From Chryseobacterium sp. JUb7 (GTDB lineage: Bacteria; Bacteroidota; Bacteroidia; Flavobacteriales; Weeksellaceae): a stretch of 64,000 nucleotides of DNA. Shown here piece by piece: positions 1-7,403 of the stretch (the stretch's first letter is position 1; every line of letters begins with the position of its first letter). The notes under the pieces are model-generated. The model did not search any database. It saw only the letters and a program-made list of their open reading frames with translations, and had not been told where the DNA came from. The DNA is taken from positions 124,001-188,000 of the forward strand of contig NZ_JANUFF010000003.1 of NCBI RefSeq assembly GCF_024806495.1, in the 5' to 3' direction. A program made the translations under genes and the position numbers.

Positions 1-446
1 CCTCTCTGATTATCCTTAAATGTTACTTTCGTATTTTTATTTGTTCCGTCTACAGGGATGTTTAGTTCCAGCACCTTTGGAGCAAAGGTTAATTCCACAA
101 CATTATTTTGGGTATCAATTTTTGAAGTATAATTAAGGTTATATTTCACTTTTCCTATTGCAACAATTGCTGCTTCTGCTTTTACAGGATCCGCAATTAC
201 TGTTTTTACAATCCTTTCAACTTGAAAATCATCAAACTTAATCGTATCCTTTTTTGCTTCAAAATCCGTAATTTTCTCTGTTTTTTTATTTCCCTGAGTC
301 GTAATCAGCTTGGCTTTATAATTTCCGGGAACATCTTCCAGTTTAACCGGAATAGGTTCATAATCATCATTACAAGACACCAAAGAAAGTCCTACCAATG
401 CTACCAAAACAGCCATACAGGCTTTAAGTATTAATTTTCTCTTCAT
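1..446 (-). CDS. Putative lipoprotein (partial, C-terminus cut by window edge)
   Basis: An open frame runs leftwards from an ATG at 446 to the window edge with no stop, giving about 148 codons. The N-terminus is basic, then hydrophobic, and ends in a lipobox LVSC with Cys25 followed by NDDYEPIP, so an SPII-processed lipoprotein is expected. The rest is Lys/Val/Thr-rich and looks beta-structured. It may be a DUF4840-type lipoprotein, but I recognise this only weakly. The 202 bases between it and the divergent gene at 649 are AT-rich and must hold both promoters. Confidence 0.75.
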   Translation of the reverse strand, partial: MKRKLILKACMAVLVALVGLSLVSCNDDYEPIPVKLEDVPGNYKAKLITTQGNKKTEKITDFEAKKDTIKFDDFQVERIVKTVIADPVKAEAAIVAIGKVKYNLNYTSKIDTQNNVVELTFAPKVLELNIPVDGTNKNTKVTFKDNQR

Positions 447-623
447 TACTTTAAAATTTTCATTAAACATTAACTATTTTGAGCACTCATTTATATAAAC
501 CCTGTTTTTTCAGAATCTTGCACCATTTTTAATAAAAAGTTTAAAAAAAATTCATAACTAATTGATTTTAAAAAGGAAAAAAATCTGTTAATTAAATCCT
601 TTTTCTATTTTTCATTATTTTAA

Positions 624-631
624 TACATTTG
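624..631 (+). promoter_or_regulatory. Candidate Bacteroidetes -7 element TACATTTG
   Basis: TACATTTG fits the TAnnTTTG consensus used by the Bacteroidetes primary sigma factor and lies 18 bases before the ATG at 649. No clear -33 TTG is visible at the right spacing. Confidence 0.3.
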
Positions 632-648
632 TTAAAACCTATTTCGGG

Positions 649-1158
649 ATGAATTTCGAGAATATCAACTTCCATCTTAACGCTTACAAAGAGCACGATC
701 AAATTATTGATGCTGCCAGATACCTAATCAGTTCATTTAATCTTGAACATGAGAATTTTGCCGGATTTGGCTTCCGGGAAGAGCTTTCTCCCACTTCTAT
801 GTTGCTTACTGCAGAAGGAGAACTGGGAAAGCCTCAGAAAGTAATGATTCCTAGGAACTTATTTGATTTTGATCTGAATCTTGTTTTAAATATGATCGCC
901 CATGAAATGCTTCATGTAAGACAAAAAGCTCCCGAAAATGTAGTTGAAGATAAAAATGAGCGCGAATTTCAGGCTTATTACGAAATGCTTTTTCATAAAG
1001 TTTTTCCACAGATTCCTGACGTTTCAGATTTTCATAAAAAGTTTTTTGGAAATAAAGCCCTGGAATATTATAAAAGAATGGATGAAAACTCCGATCTTCA
1101 ACAAAAGTATGCAGACCAGAAAAAAGAAGTAGAACAATTAATTAATACATTATCATGA
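649..1158 (+). CDS. Zincin-like putative metallopeptidase with HEMLH motif
   Basis: 169 residues, no signal peptide, so cytoplasmic. Residues 85-89 read HEMLH, a HExxH zinc-binding signature, preceded by hydrophobic NMIA as in zincin active-site helices. A downstream acidic stretch (NEREFQAYYE, about residues 103-112) could supply a third metal ligand. It is shorter than typical M48 or SprT proteins, and I cannot place it in a named family. The stop overlaps the next start by four bases (ATGA), so it is translationally coupled to the tRNA-binding protein gene. Confidence 0.75.
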   Translation: MNFENINFHLNAYKEHDQIIDAARYLISSFNLEHENFAGFGFREELSPTSMLLTAEGELGKPQKVMIPRNLFDFDLNLVLNMIAHEMLHVRQKAPENVVEDKNEREFQAYYEMLFHKVFPQIPDVSDFHKKFFGNKALEYYKRMDENSDLQQKYADQKKEVEQLINTLS

Positions 1159-1502
1159 CCATAAAACCCGAGATCACCTGGGCAGATTTTGAAAAACTGG
1201 ATATAAGAACCGGAACAATAATTTCAGTAAACGATTTTGAAAAAGCCAGAAACCCATCTTATCAACTGGAAATAGATTTCGGAGATCTTGGTATAAAAAA
1301 ATCTTCGGCACAAATCACGTCTTTATACACAAAAGAAGAATTAACAGGTAAACAAATCTTAGCAGTCGTTAATTTTCCTAAGAAACAGATTGCTAATTTC
1401 TTTAGTGAATGTCTGGTTTTGGGAGTATATGGTGAAAATTCCAAAGATGTTACGCTTTTATCAACTTCCCTTCCTACAAAAAACGGAATGCAGGTGGGGT
1501 AA
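1155..1502 (+). CDS. csaA: CsaA-type tRNA-binding domain protein
   Basis: 115 residues forming a single EMAP/Trbp111-like OB fold. It starts with ITWADFEKLDIRTGTI, the usual opening of CsaA, and continues with AQITSLYT, QILAVVNFP and LVLGV, all typical of the family. CsaA-family proteins bind tRNA and have been described as export chaperones in Bacillus. The start overlaps the upstream zincin-like gene by four bases, so the two are co-translated. Length matches the family. Confidence 0.9.
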   Translation: MTIKPEITWADFEKLDIRTGTIISVNDFEKARNPSYQLEIDFGDLGIKKSSAQITSLYTKEELTGKQILAVVNFPKKQIANFFSECLVLGVYGENSKDVTLLSTSLPTKNGMQVG

Positions 1503-1596
1503 ACTTTACAACCAATTTAATTTTATGAGCATTAAATCTTATAGACATTGAAAACCTATGAGGCCAAATCCCATTACATAAAGAAGTAAAAAACAA

Positions 1597-2301
1597 ATGA
1601 TACAACACATTCCACTAGAAAGAGTCTTATTCATTGATATTGAAACAGTTCCCGGCACAGGAAACTGGGATAATCTTCCCGAAACAGAGCAAAAACTTTG
1701 GGATAAAAAAACAAGATTTCAGCGAAAAGAAGAAGTTTCTGCTGAAGAATTTTATCCGGAAAGAGCTGGAATTATGGCCGAATTCGGAAAAATAATCTGC
1801 ATCACCATAGGTATGATCGAGAAAAATGATACCCTGAAGATCAAAAGTTTTGCAGATGATGACGAGAAAAAAATGTTGATTGAATTTGGTGAAATTTTTA
1901 ACAGTCCAAGACTTAGGGACGTTATTCTCTGTGCTCATAACGGGAAAGAATTTGACTTCCCGTGGATTGCCAGAAGATTCTTAATCAACGGCATGCAACC
2001 TCCTGTTCCGTTTCAGATGTTTGGGAAAAAACCTTGGGAAATCCCTCATATCGATACGATGGAACTCTGGAAATTCGGAGACTATAAAAGCTTTGTGTCT
2101 CTGGAATTATTAGCTCATGTTTTCGGAATTCCTACGCCAAAAGATGATATCGACGGCTCAATGGTTTCATCAATCTACTACATAGAAAAAGACTTGCAAA
2201 GAATAGTTGACTATTGTGAAAAAGATGTCTTAACTTTGGCGAATATTTTCCGACGAATGCGTCAGGAAGATTTGTTGAAAAGGTACATCAATTTAGATTA
2301 A
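1597..2301 (+). CDS. DnaQ/PolB-like 3'-5' exonuclease
   Basis: 234-residue cytoplasmic protein with the three exonuclease motifs of the RNase H-like DEDDy superfamily: FIDIETVP (DIE at 14-16), HNGKEFDF (114-121, the invariant Asp) and YCEKDVLTL (near 207, the Tyr-x3-Asp motif III). It is a stand-alone exonuclease domain with no polymerase, as in predicted PolB-associated 3'-5' exonucleases of Bacteroidetes. The substrate is unknown. It lies four bases upstream of sufT and is probably co-transcribed with it. Confidence 0.87.
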   Translation: MIQHIPLERVLFIDIETVPGTGNWDNLPETEQKLWDKKTRFQRKEEVSAEEFYPERAGIMAEFGKIICITIGMIEKNDTLKIKSFADDDEKKMLIEFGEIFNSPRLRDVILCAHNGKEFDFPWIARRFLINGMQPPVPFQMFGKKPWEIPHIDTMELWKFGDYKSFVSLELLAHVFGIPTPKDDIDGSMVSSIYYIEKDLQRIVDYCEKDVLTLANIFRRMRQEDLLKRYINLD

Positions 2302-2304
2302 AAA

Positions 2305-2631
2305 ATGAAATTTACAGACGATCAGATTGCTGACATTGGTGAAGAAATCATCAGTGTCTTAAAAACCGTTTATGACCCTGAAATTCCGGTAGATATCTAC
2401 GAATTGGGGTTGGTTTATGATGTTCAGATTTCCGACGATGCGGATGTTAAAATCATAATGACACTTACAACTCCCAACTGCCCTGTTGCTGAAACTCTTC
2501 CTCAAGAAGTGAAAGATAAGGTGGCAGAAGTGGAAAGTGTAAAAAGCGTTGATTTGGAGCTTACTTTCGAGCCGAGCTGGAACAAGGATATGATGAGTGA
2601 AGAAGCGAAATTTGAGCTGGGAATGCTTTAA
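2305..2631 (+). CDS. sufT: SUF system-associated protein SufT (MIP18/DUF59)
   Basis: 108 residues, all one MIP18 (DUF59) domain. The core signature VYDPEIPVDIYELGLVY (residues 22-38) and the conserved TTPNCPVAE with Cys59 are present. DUF59 proteins act in maturation or transfer of Fe-S clusters. Starts four bases after the exonuclease stop and ends shortly before a strong terminator. A sufE homologue lies about 50 kb away, but the core suf operon is not in this window. Confidence 0.88.
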   Translation: MKFTDDQIADIGEEIISVLKTVYDPEIPVDIYELGLVYDVQISDDADVKIIMTLTTPNCPVAETLPQEVKDKVAEVESVKSVDLELTFEPSWNKDMMSEEAKFELGML

Positions 2632-2650
2632 ATTCGGATTAAATAAAATA

Positions 2651-2680
2651 GGCTGTCAGTTTTGGCAGCCTTTTATTTTT
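2651..2680. terminator. Bidirectional rho-independent terminator
   Basis: GGCTGTC-AGTTTT-GGCAGCC forms a 7-bp stem with one G-U pair, followed by a T-rich run. The A-rich left flank lets it also work for the convergent sulfurtransferase gene. Confidence 0.75.
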
Positions 2681-2695
2681 TATTTTATGGATTTT

Positions 2696-3532
2696 CTAAC
2701 CTTCTCTCGCAATCTCTTTCCCTTCTCTTCTACTCCATTCGCTCCAAGATCCTACATATAAATTCGGAATTGGAAAACCTGCATAATCCAAAGCCAAAAT
2801 CGTGTGACAAGCCGTCACTCCGGAACCACAATGAATGATTAAATTCTGAGATTTATCCTTTAAAAGCTCTGCATATTTTTCTTTTAAAATTTCCGGCTTC
2901 AGAAAATTTCCATTTTCATCCAGATTTTCAGAAAAAGGGATATTGATAGCTCCGGGAATATGTCCTGCCACCAAATCAATGGGTTCTGATTCTCCACGAT
3001 AACGGTAAGCATCTCTTACGTCGATTACTGTTGCAGAATTGTTTAACAATTCATTTTCAATATCTTCCAGCCTAGAAATTGGAAGAAGCCAATCATTTTT
3101 TTTGATAATTTCTGCTTTCTCAAAGGTTTCTTCACCTGATGAAAATTCCAGATTTTCTTTTTCAGCATTTTGGAATCCGCCATCCAGAATCTGAACATTA
3201 TTTAATCCAAAAGATTTTAACATCCACCAGGCTCTTGCTCCCGCATTTGCTCCGTTTTTATCATCGTAAATTACAACTTGAGAGTTTTCTGAAATTCCAA
3301 GATTGGCAAGTGTCACTGCAAATTTTTCAACGCTTGGTAAGGGATGTCTTCCTCCAAAAGCAGCATCTTCTCCTATTTCTGCCAAATCTTTATCTAAATC
3401 GACAAATCTTGCCCCATTAATATGCTTATTCAGATAATTTTGATGAACTTCTTTACCTACTCTGGCATCGAGAATGATAAGATTTTCGGTTGATATTTTT
3501 TTTAATTCGGATGGACTGATTATTGGTGACAT
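2696..3532 (-). CDS. sseA: Two-domain rhodanese sulfurtransferase (3-mercaptopyruvate type)
   Basis: 278 residues with two rhodanese modules: an inactive N-terminal one (LDARVG near 21, GGRHPLP near 60) and a catalytic C-terminal one. The active-site loop is CGSGVT with Cys235. CGSGVTA is typical of mercaptopyruvate sulfurtransferases rather than thiosulfate enzymes (CRKGVT). No signal peptide, so cytoplasmic. ATG at 3532 chosen because it precedes the first conserved beta strand. Converges on sufT across a shared terminator. Confidence 0.88.
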   Translation of the reverse strand: MSPIISPSELKKISTENLIILDARVGKEVHQNYLNKHINGARFVDLDKDLAEIGEDAAFGGRHPLPSVEKFAVTLANLGISENSQVVIYDDKNGANAGARAWWMLKSFGLNNVQILDGGFQNAEKENLEFSSGEETFEKAEIIKKNDWLLPISRLEDIENELLNNSATVIDVRDAYRYRGESEPIDLVAGHIPGAINIPFSENLDENGNFLKPEILKEKYAELLKDKSQNLIIHCGSGVTACHTILALDYAGFPIPNLYVGSWSEWSRREGKEIAREG

Positions 3533-3598
3533 TTTTTTGATTTTTTGGATTGGTTTAAATCTATTTTGGCTAATGCTGAATTGAGTTCTGAATAGTAA

Positions 3599-3616
3599 AG
3601 CGGGCTAAAGCCCGCT
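3599..3616. repeat. Perfect 8-bp palindromic hairpin (REP-like)
   Basis: AGCGGGCT-AA-AGCCCGCT is a perfect inverted repeat, GC-rich against an AT-rich background, in the mvaB-sseA spacer. There is no adjacent T run, so it is more likely an intergenic palindromic repeat than a terminator. Confidence 0.6.
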
Positions 3617-3650
3617 CTCCTGATATTTTTTGAAGCCTTTTTGTAGATAA

Positions 3651-3687
3651 CCCTTCGACAAGCTCAGGGTGACAATGCTAATACTAA
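3651..3687 (+). repeat. Dispersed intergenic repeat, copy 1
   Basis: The core CCTTCGACAAGCTCAGG is followed by TGACAATGCTAATACTAA. The last 18 bases recur exactly at 35623-35640, and the core recurs with variation at 28642 and 35604, so this is a dispersed repeat family. The gap between mvaB and sseA holds nothing else I can recognise. Confidence 0.7.
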
Positions 3688-3713
3688 CCATTAATTAATA
3701 TTATGCTTAATGA

Positions 3714-4562
3714 TTAAAAATGAAAAATATCTTTCGCTTTATTATAAGAACTTTCGAAATTTAAAAGATTCAATTTGTGATCGGCTTTTTCGACACTCAT
3801 AAAGTTGATGACCTGCTCCGTCGGCATATTTCCTACCAGATCATCTTTTGCCATTGGGCAACCTCCTATTCCTTTAATGGCGCTGTCAAATCTTCGGCAC
3901 CCCTGATCGTAAGCCGCCTTTAATTTAACATAAGAATCTTCATATCGGTTATGAAAATGACCTCCGAAATTAATTCCGGGATATTTTGACGGTATTTTAT
4001 CAAATAAAAGAGCAATCGTTTCCGGTGTCGCAACTCCCGTCGTATCAGAAAGTAAGATATCTGTAACTCCAATTTCCGAAAATCTTTGTGCCCAGAAATC
4101 TACATCTTCCCATTTCCACATCTCACCGTAAGGATTTCCAAAAGCCATTGAGAAATAAATATTCAATTGCTTACCTTCGGTTTTCACCAGCTCAAGCATT
4201 TTAACAACTTCCTGAAAGGCTTCATCCTGACTTTTGTTGGTATTTCTGTGCTGGAACGTTTCGGAGATAGAAAATGGAAATCCAAGAATATCCACAGACT
4301 GATGTTTTAATGCCTTTTCGGCACCTCTATAGTTTCCGATAATCGCAGAAACTTTCGTATTGGATCTGGATTTATCTATATTTTCGGCTACCTCATCAGA
4401 GTCTGCCATTTGGGGGATTGCTTTTGGGGACACAAAACTCAGACAGTCTAATACATCAAACCCAACATCCATCAAGGAGTTGATATAATCTATTTTTTGA
4501 TCTGTGGGAATAAATTCTCCCCAACCCTGCATTGCATCACGCGGACATTCAGTAAGAAACAT
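3714..4562 (-). CDS. mvaB: Hydroxymethylglutaryl-CoA lyase
   Basis: 282 residues from the ATG at 4562. An in-frame TTG at 4583 would add seven Lys/Ser-rich residues not expected in the family. DRE-TIM barrel signatures are present: ECPRDAMQGW at the N-terminus, GGHFHNRY in the metal-binding strand, and IGGCPMAKDDLVGNMPTE near the C-terminus with the catalytic-loop Cys. The enzyme splits HMG-CoA to acetoacetate and acetyl-CoA in leucine degradation. No other leucine-catabolic gene is adjacent. Confidence 0.9.
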   Translation of the reverse strand: MFLTECPRDAMQGWGEFIPTDQKIDYINSLMDVGFDVLDCLSFVSPKAIPQMADSDEVAENIDKSRSNTKVSAIIGNYRGAEKALKHQSVDILGFPFSISETFQHRNTNKSQDEAFQEVVKMLELVKTEGKQLNIYFSMAFGNPYGEMWKWEDVDFWAQRFSEIGVTDILLSDTTGVATPETIALLFDKIPSKYPGINFGGHFHNRYEDSYVKLKAAYDQGCRRFDSAIKGIGGCPMAKDDLVGNMPTEQVINFMSVEKADHKLNLLNFESSYNKAKDIFHF

Positions 4563-4620
4563 TTTACTTTTAGATTTTCTCAAATATAATAAAACTAAAC
4601 AAGTTTATATAAGATTTACA

Positions 4621-4628
4621 CAAAGCTA
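4621..4628 (-). promoter_or_regulatory. Candidate -7 element for mvaB
   Basis: The minus strand reads TAGCTTTG here, matching TAnnTTTG, about 60 bases upstream of the mvaB ATG at 4562. No convincing -33 partner. Confidence 0.28.
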
Positions 4629-4721
4629 ACATTATTTTGATTTTCAATCTTTTATATCTGATTAATAATTTCAATAACTTATATTCAAGTACAAATAACG
4701 TATTCTGAGCATCAAATTTGT

Positions 4722-4729
4722 TAACTTTG
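4722..4729 (+). promoter_or_regulatory. Candidate -7 element for pepT
   Basis: TAACTTTG matches TAnnTTTG and lies 20 bases upstream of the pepT ATG. A -33 TTG at standard spacing is not seen. Confidence 0.3.
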
Positions 4730-4748
4730 TTAAAATTTAATACTAATA

Positions 4749-5996
4749 ATGAGTGCTATAGAATTCAACCAATTGTGGAAAGAAAAGTTACTGAACCGTT
4801 TTCTTAATTATGTAAAAATATATTCAACAAGTGATGCTGAAAGCGAAACAACACCATCTACCGAAAGACAGTGGGACATTGCGAATTATATTGTTGAGGA
4901 ACTGAAAACGATAGGTCTTGAAAATGTATCGATAGATGACAACGGTTATATCATGGGGTATGTGCCTTCTAACCTTGAAAATGATGACAAACCTACCATT
5001 GGATTTATTTCCCATTATGATACTTCACCCGACTTCAGTGGTGAAAACGTGAAACCTCAGGTTTGGGAAAATTATGACGGAAGTGATCTGGTACTGAATC
5101 AGACGACGGGCTTCACTCTATCACCTTCAAAATTTGAAAGTTTAAAAAAATACATCGGGCAGACTTTAATTACGACTGATGGAAATACCCTTCTTGGGGC
5201 TGATGACAAAGCGGGTTGTGCGGAAATCGTAACAGCCGCGGAATATTTAGTTGCTCATCCTGAAATCAAGCACGGAAGAATTGCCATTGGCTTTACCCCT
5301 GATGAAGAAATCGGAAGAGGCGCACATAAATTTGATGTTGCTAAATTCGGAGCTGAATTTGCCTACACAATGGACGGTGGAGAGGTTGGAGAATTGGAAT
5401 ATGAAAACTTCAATGCGGCCGGAGCTGTCGTGAAAATTCACGGACTGAGCGTTCACCCTGGTTATGCATACGGAAAAATGGTTAATGCCGCTTTACTGGC
5501 CTCTGAATTTGCCCAGATGCTTCCTGCCAATGAAACTCCGGCTACGACAAAAGGATTTGATGGATTTTATCATTTAATGGATTTAAATGCTGATATTTCT
5601 GAGGCTAAATTACAATATATCATCCGTGATCATGATGCTGATAAATTTGAAATCAGAAAAAAGTTTATGGAGGAAAAAGTAGCCGAATTTAATCAAAAAC
5701 ACGGTGAAAGAACCGCTGAAATTGAGATTAAGGAGCAATACAGAAACATGAAGCAGCAGTTTGAAGGAAAAATGCACATCATTGATATTGCTGCGGCGGC
5801 AATGAAAGAAGCAGGAATTGAGCCTAAAATCAAAGCGATCAGAGGCGGAACAGACGGTGCACAACTATCTTATATGGGATTACCATGTCCGAATATTTTT
5901 GCCGGAGGAATCAATTTTCATGGACCTTACGAATATGTTGCATTGGAAAGTATGGAGAAAGCAACTGAAGTGATTATTAATATTGTAAAAGCTTAA
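4749..5996 (+). CDS. pepT: Peptidase T (tripeptide aminopeptidase, M20)
   Basis: 415 residues, the expected length for PepT. The di-zinc M20 motifs are present: ISHYDTSPD (about 87-95), TDGNTLLGADDKAG (about 142-155, bridging Asp) and TPDEEIGRGAH (about 184-194, catalytic Glu pair). Near the C-terminus IRGGTDGAQLS and GGINFHGPYE carry the late substrate and metal residues. It removes N-terminal residues from tripeptides in the cytoplasm. The next gene starts five bases downstream, so read-through is likely. Confidence 0.95.
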   Translation: MSAIEFNQLWKEKLLNRFLNYVKIYSTSDAESETTPSTERQWDIANYIVEELKTIGLENVSIDDNGYIMGYVPSNLENDDKPTIGFISHYDTSPDFSGENVKPQVWENYDGSDLVLNQTTGFTLSPSKFESLKKYIGQTLITTDGNTLLGADDKAGCAEIVTAAEYLVAHPEIKHGRIAIGFTPDEEIGRGAHKFDVAKFGAEFAYTMDGGEVGELEYENFNAAGAVVKIHGLSVHPGYAYGKMVNAALLASEFAQMLPANETPATTKGFDGFYHLMDLNADISEAKLQYIIRDHDADKFEIRKKFMEEKVAEFNQKHGERTAEIEIKEQYRNMKQQFEGKMHIIDIAAAAMKEAGIEPKIKAIRGGTDGAQLSYMGLPCPNIFAGGINFHGPYEYVALESMEKATEVIINIVKA

Positions 5997-6000
5997 GCTC

Positions 6001-6600
6001 ATGAAAAAAATTTCGGTTTTATTTTTTCTGTTATGTTTTTTATTCAGTTATTCTCAAACGGATGAATTTCAGAAAGCGGATGAACAGTATAATAAAAGAA
6101 TGAGTTCTTTTCTGAAAAAGAATCCAGAAAAAACAACCGCAAGACTCCAGCAAGAAAGAATAATTCTTGAAGAAAAACTCGTTTCCTATAGAAGCACACT
6201 GGAAAAAATTCGTGTAGAAGAACAGAAACTTGTGACTGAGGTTCCTGCTCCTTCGGTACCTCCTGTTTCAAAAAAACCGGAATTTGAACTGGGTGAAAGC
6301 AAATTTAAAGAACTTTTAACCTCAGCTTATAAGGATAATATAGCATCTTTACATTATACCCAAAATGTTGTATACTCGGCAAAACTGAGCTGTGCTGTAG
6401 ACTCAAAAGGGTATGTATATGATGTGAAAGTAAAGGGTAAAAATGCAGATATTAATACATTTATACTAGCAGCCTTTTATCAAATAAAGGATAAAGGAAA
6501 ATGGAAACCTGCAGAAGTGAATGGTCATCCTATATTATATGTATTTTCTTATCCCGTTACAATAATATTTGATCAAAAAGAATCAGATTCCAACGAATAA
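6001..6600 (+). CDS. Secreted protein with TonB-C-like domain (paralogue 1)
   Basis: 199 residues: Sec signal peptide (about 1-19, ending FSYSQ), a charged stretch likely to be a coiled coil (about 25-80), a short Pro/Val linker, and a C-terminal domain of TonB-C type ending KGKWKPAEVNGHPILYVFSYPV. Unlike true TonB it has no retained inner-membrane anchor, so it should be periplasmic. Related proteins lie at 10366, 15386 and 15857. It follows pepT by five bases and is closed by a terminator. Function unknown. Confidence 0.75.
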   Translation: MKKISVLFFLLCFLFSYSQTDEFQKADEQYNKRMSSFLKKNPEKTTARLQQERIILEEKLVSYRSTLEKIRVEEQKLVTEVPAPSVPPVSKKPEFELGESKFKELLTSAYKDNIASLHYTQNVVYSAKLSCAVDSKGYVYDVKVKGKNADINTFILAAFYQIKDKGKWKPAEVNGHPILYVFSYPVTIIFDQKESDSNE

Positions 6601-6604
6601 TTTT

Positions 6605-6638
6605 AAACCCATTGCAACTGCGATGGGTTTTTATTTTT
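6605..6638 (+). terminator. Rho-independent terminator
   Basis: AAACCCATTGC-AACT-GCGATGGGTTT forms an 11-bp stem with one G-U pair followed by TTATTTTT, closing the pepT transcript. Confidence 0.8.
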
Positions 6639-6715
6639 CCTGAAGATTAATTTTAATTTTTTATCTTTAAGTGATGTAAATATTTACATTTAAACCCAAT
6701 ACAAAACTTTTAATT

Positions 6716-6961
6716 ATGAAAAACATTAAAAAACTAATGAGACAGGATTTATCAATAATTCTTGGTGGTGCCGGATCAGGCTGCCATATGAACGGAGATT
6801 CGGCTTATTGCTGGACCGATTGCGAATGCACATTTGGAAAAGCATGCGAAATGAATGATGACGGAAATCCGGGACAATGCATCGCTGTTGGAGGTGGCGG
6901 CGGAGGTGGCGGAACACCTTGCTTCCCTGGGGATGACCGCTGTACTGAACAACCCTTTTAA
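6716..6961 (+). CDS. Double-glycine-leader, Cys-rich bacteriocin-like peptide
   Basis: 81 residues. The first 18, MKNIKKLMRQDLSIILGG, are a classic double-glycine leader of the Bacteroidetes type (MKNLKKL...GG), cleaved by a C39-peptidase ABC exporter. The 63-residue mature part has eight cysteines (potentially four disulfides), a run of eight glycines, and is otherwise acidic. The upstream region has AT-rich promoter-like sequence and a terminator follows directly, so it is monocistronic. No exporter, modification or immunity gene is adjacent. Whether it is antimicrobial is inference from the leader. Confidence 0.75.
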   Translation: MKNIKKLMRQDLSIILGGAGSGCHMNGDSAYCWTDCECTFGKACEMNDDGNPGQCIAVGGGGGGGGTPCFPGDDRCTEQPF

Positions 6962-6970
6962 AAACTATAG

Positions 6971-7000
6971 AATCTCTGCAAAACTGCAGAGATTTTTTTT
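6971..7000 (+). terminator. Rho-independent terminator
   Basis: AATCTCTGCA-AAAC-TGCAGAGATT, 10-bp perfect stem then a T8 tract, ten bases after the peptide gene. Confidence 0.87.
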
Positions 7001-7070
7001 CGATTATAAAGTAATTATGCTTATCCAAATTTTTTATAGAAAATTAATTTCCAACCAGCAGAGTCTTTAC

Positions 7071-7340
7071 TTAAGCATCAAACGCTCCTCTTCGAAACTT
7101 ATTTTCAGGATTTTTTTCAACATCTATTGTAAATCTTTCTTCACAAGCTCCAAATTTTGCAAAGTTTTTTCTTCCCTCTTCTAAAGTCATATAATTTGGT
7201 CCGCTTTCTTCATCTAAGATATTACTTCCATCATCTTCCCAAAAACAAACATCACAGATTTCATAATGTCCTCTTTCTTCGATTGTGAAATATCCACAAC
7301 AATAACACTGAAATTCATATTTTTCTATCACTTTTTTCAT
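7071..7340 (-). CDS. Cysteine-rich CPCC family protein
   Basis: 89 residues. CYCCGYFTI (Cys12, 14, 15) and HYEICDVCFWEDD (Cys29, Cys32) reproduce the CPCC-family signature, with Tyr replacing the Pro. The four or five cysteines suggest a small zinc ribbon. The family is widespread, often in polymorphic-toxin immunity neighbourhoods, but here the neighbours are thiL and a bacteriocin-like peptide. Cytoplasmic, no signal peptide. Function unknown. Confidence 0.8.
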   Translation of the reverse strand: MKKVIEKYEFQCYCCGYFTIEERGHYEICDVCFWEDDGSNILDEESGPNYMTLEEGRKNFAKFGACEERFTIDVEKNPENKFRRGAFDA

Positions 7341-7351
7341 TTGTCTAAATT

Positions 7352-7375
7352 AAAAAACCACCGCAAAAGCGATGG
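7352..7375 (-). terminator. Rho-independent terminator of thiL
   Basis: On the minus strand CCATCGC-TTTT-GCGGTGG (one G-U pair) is followed by a T6 run, 29 bases past the thiL stop and just before the CPCC gene. Confidence 0.7.
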
Positions 7376-7403
7376 CTACAATATTTCAAAATTAATAAAT
7401 AAT

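Noticed and set aside
6726..7028. 100-codon open frame antisense to the double-glycine-leader peptide
   Set aside because: It runs through the terminator and has no family features; the sense gene has a clear leader and terminator.
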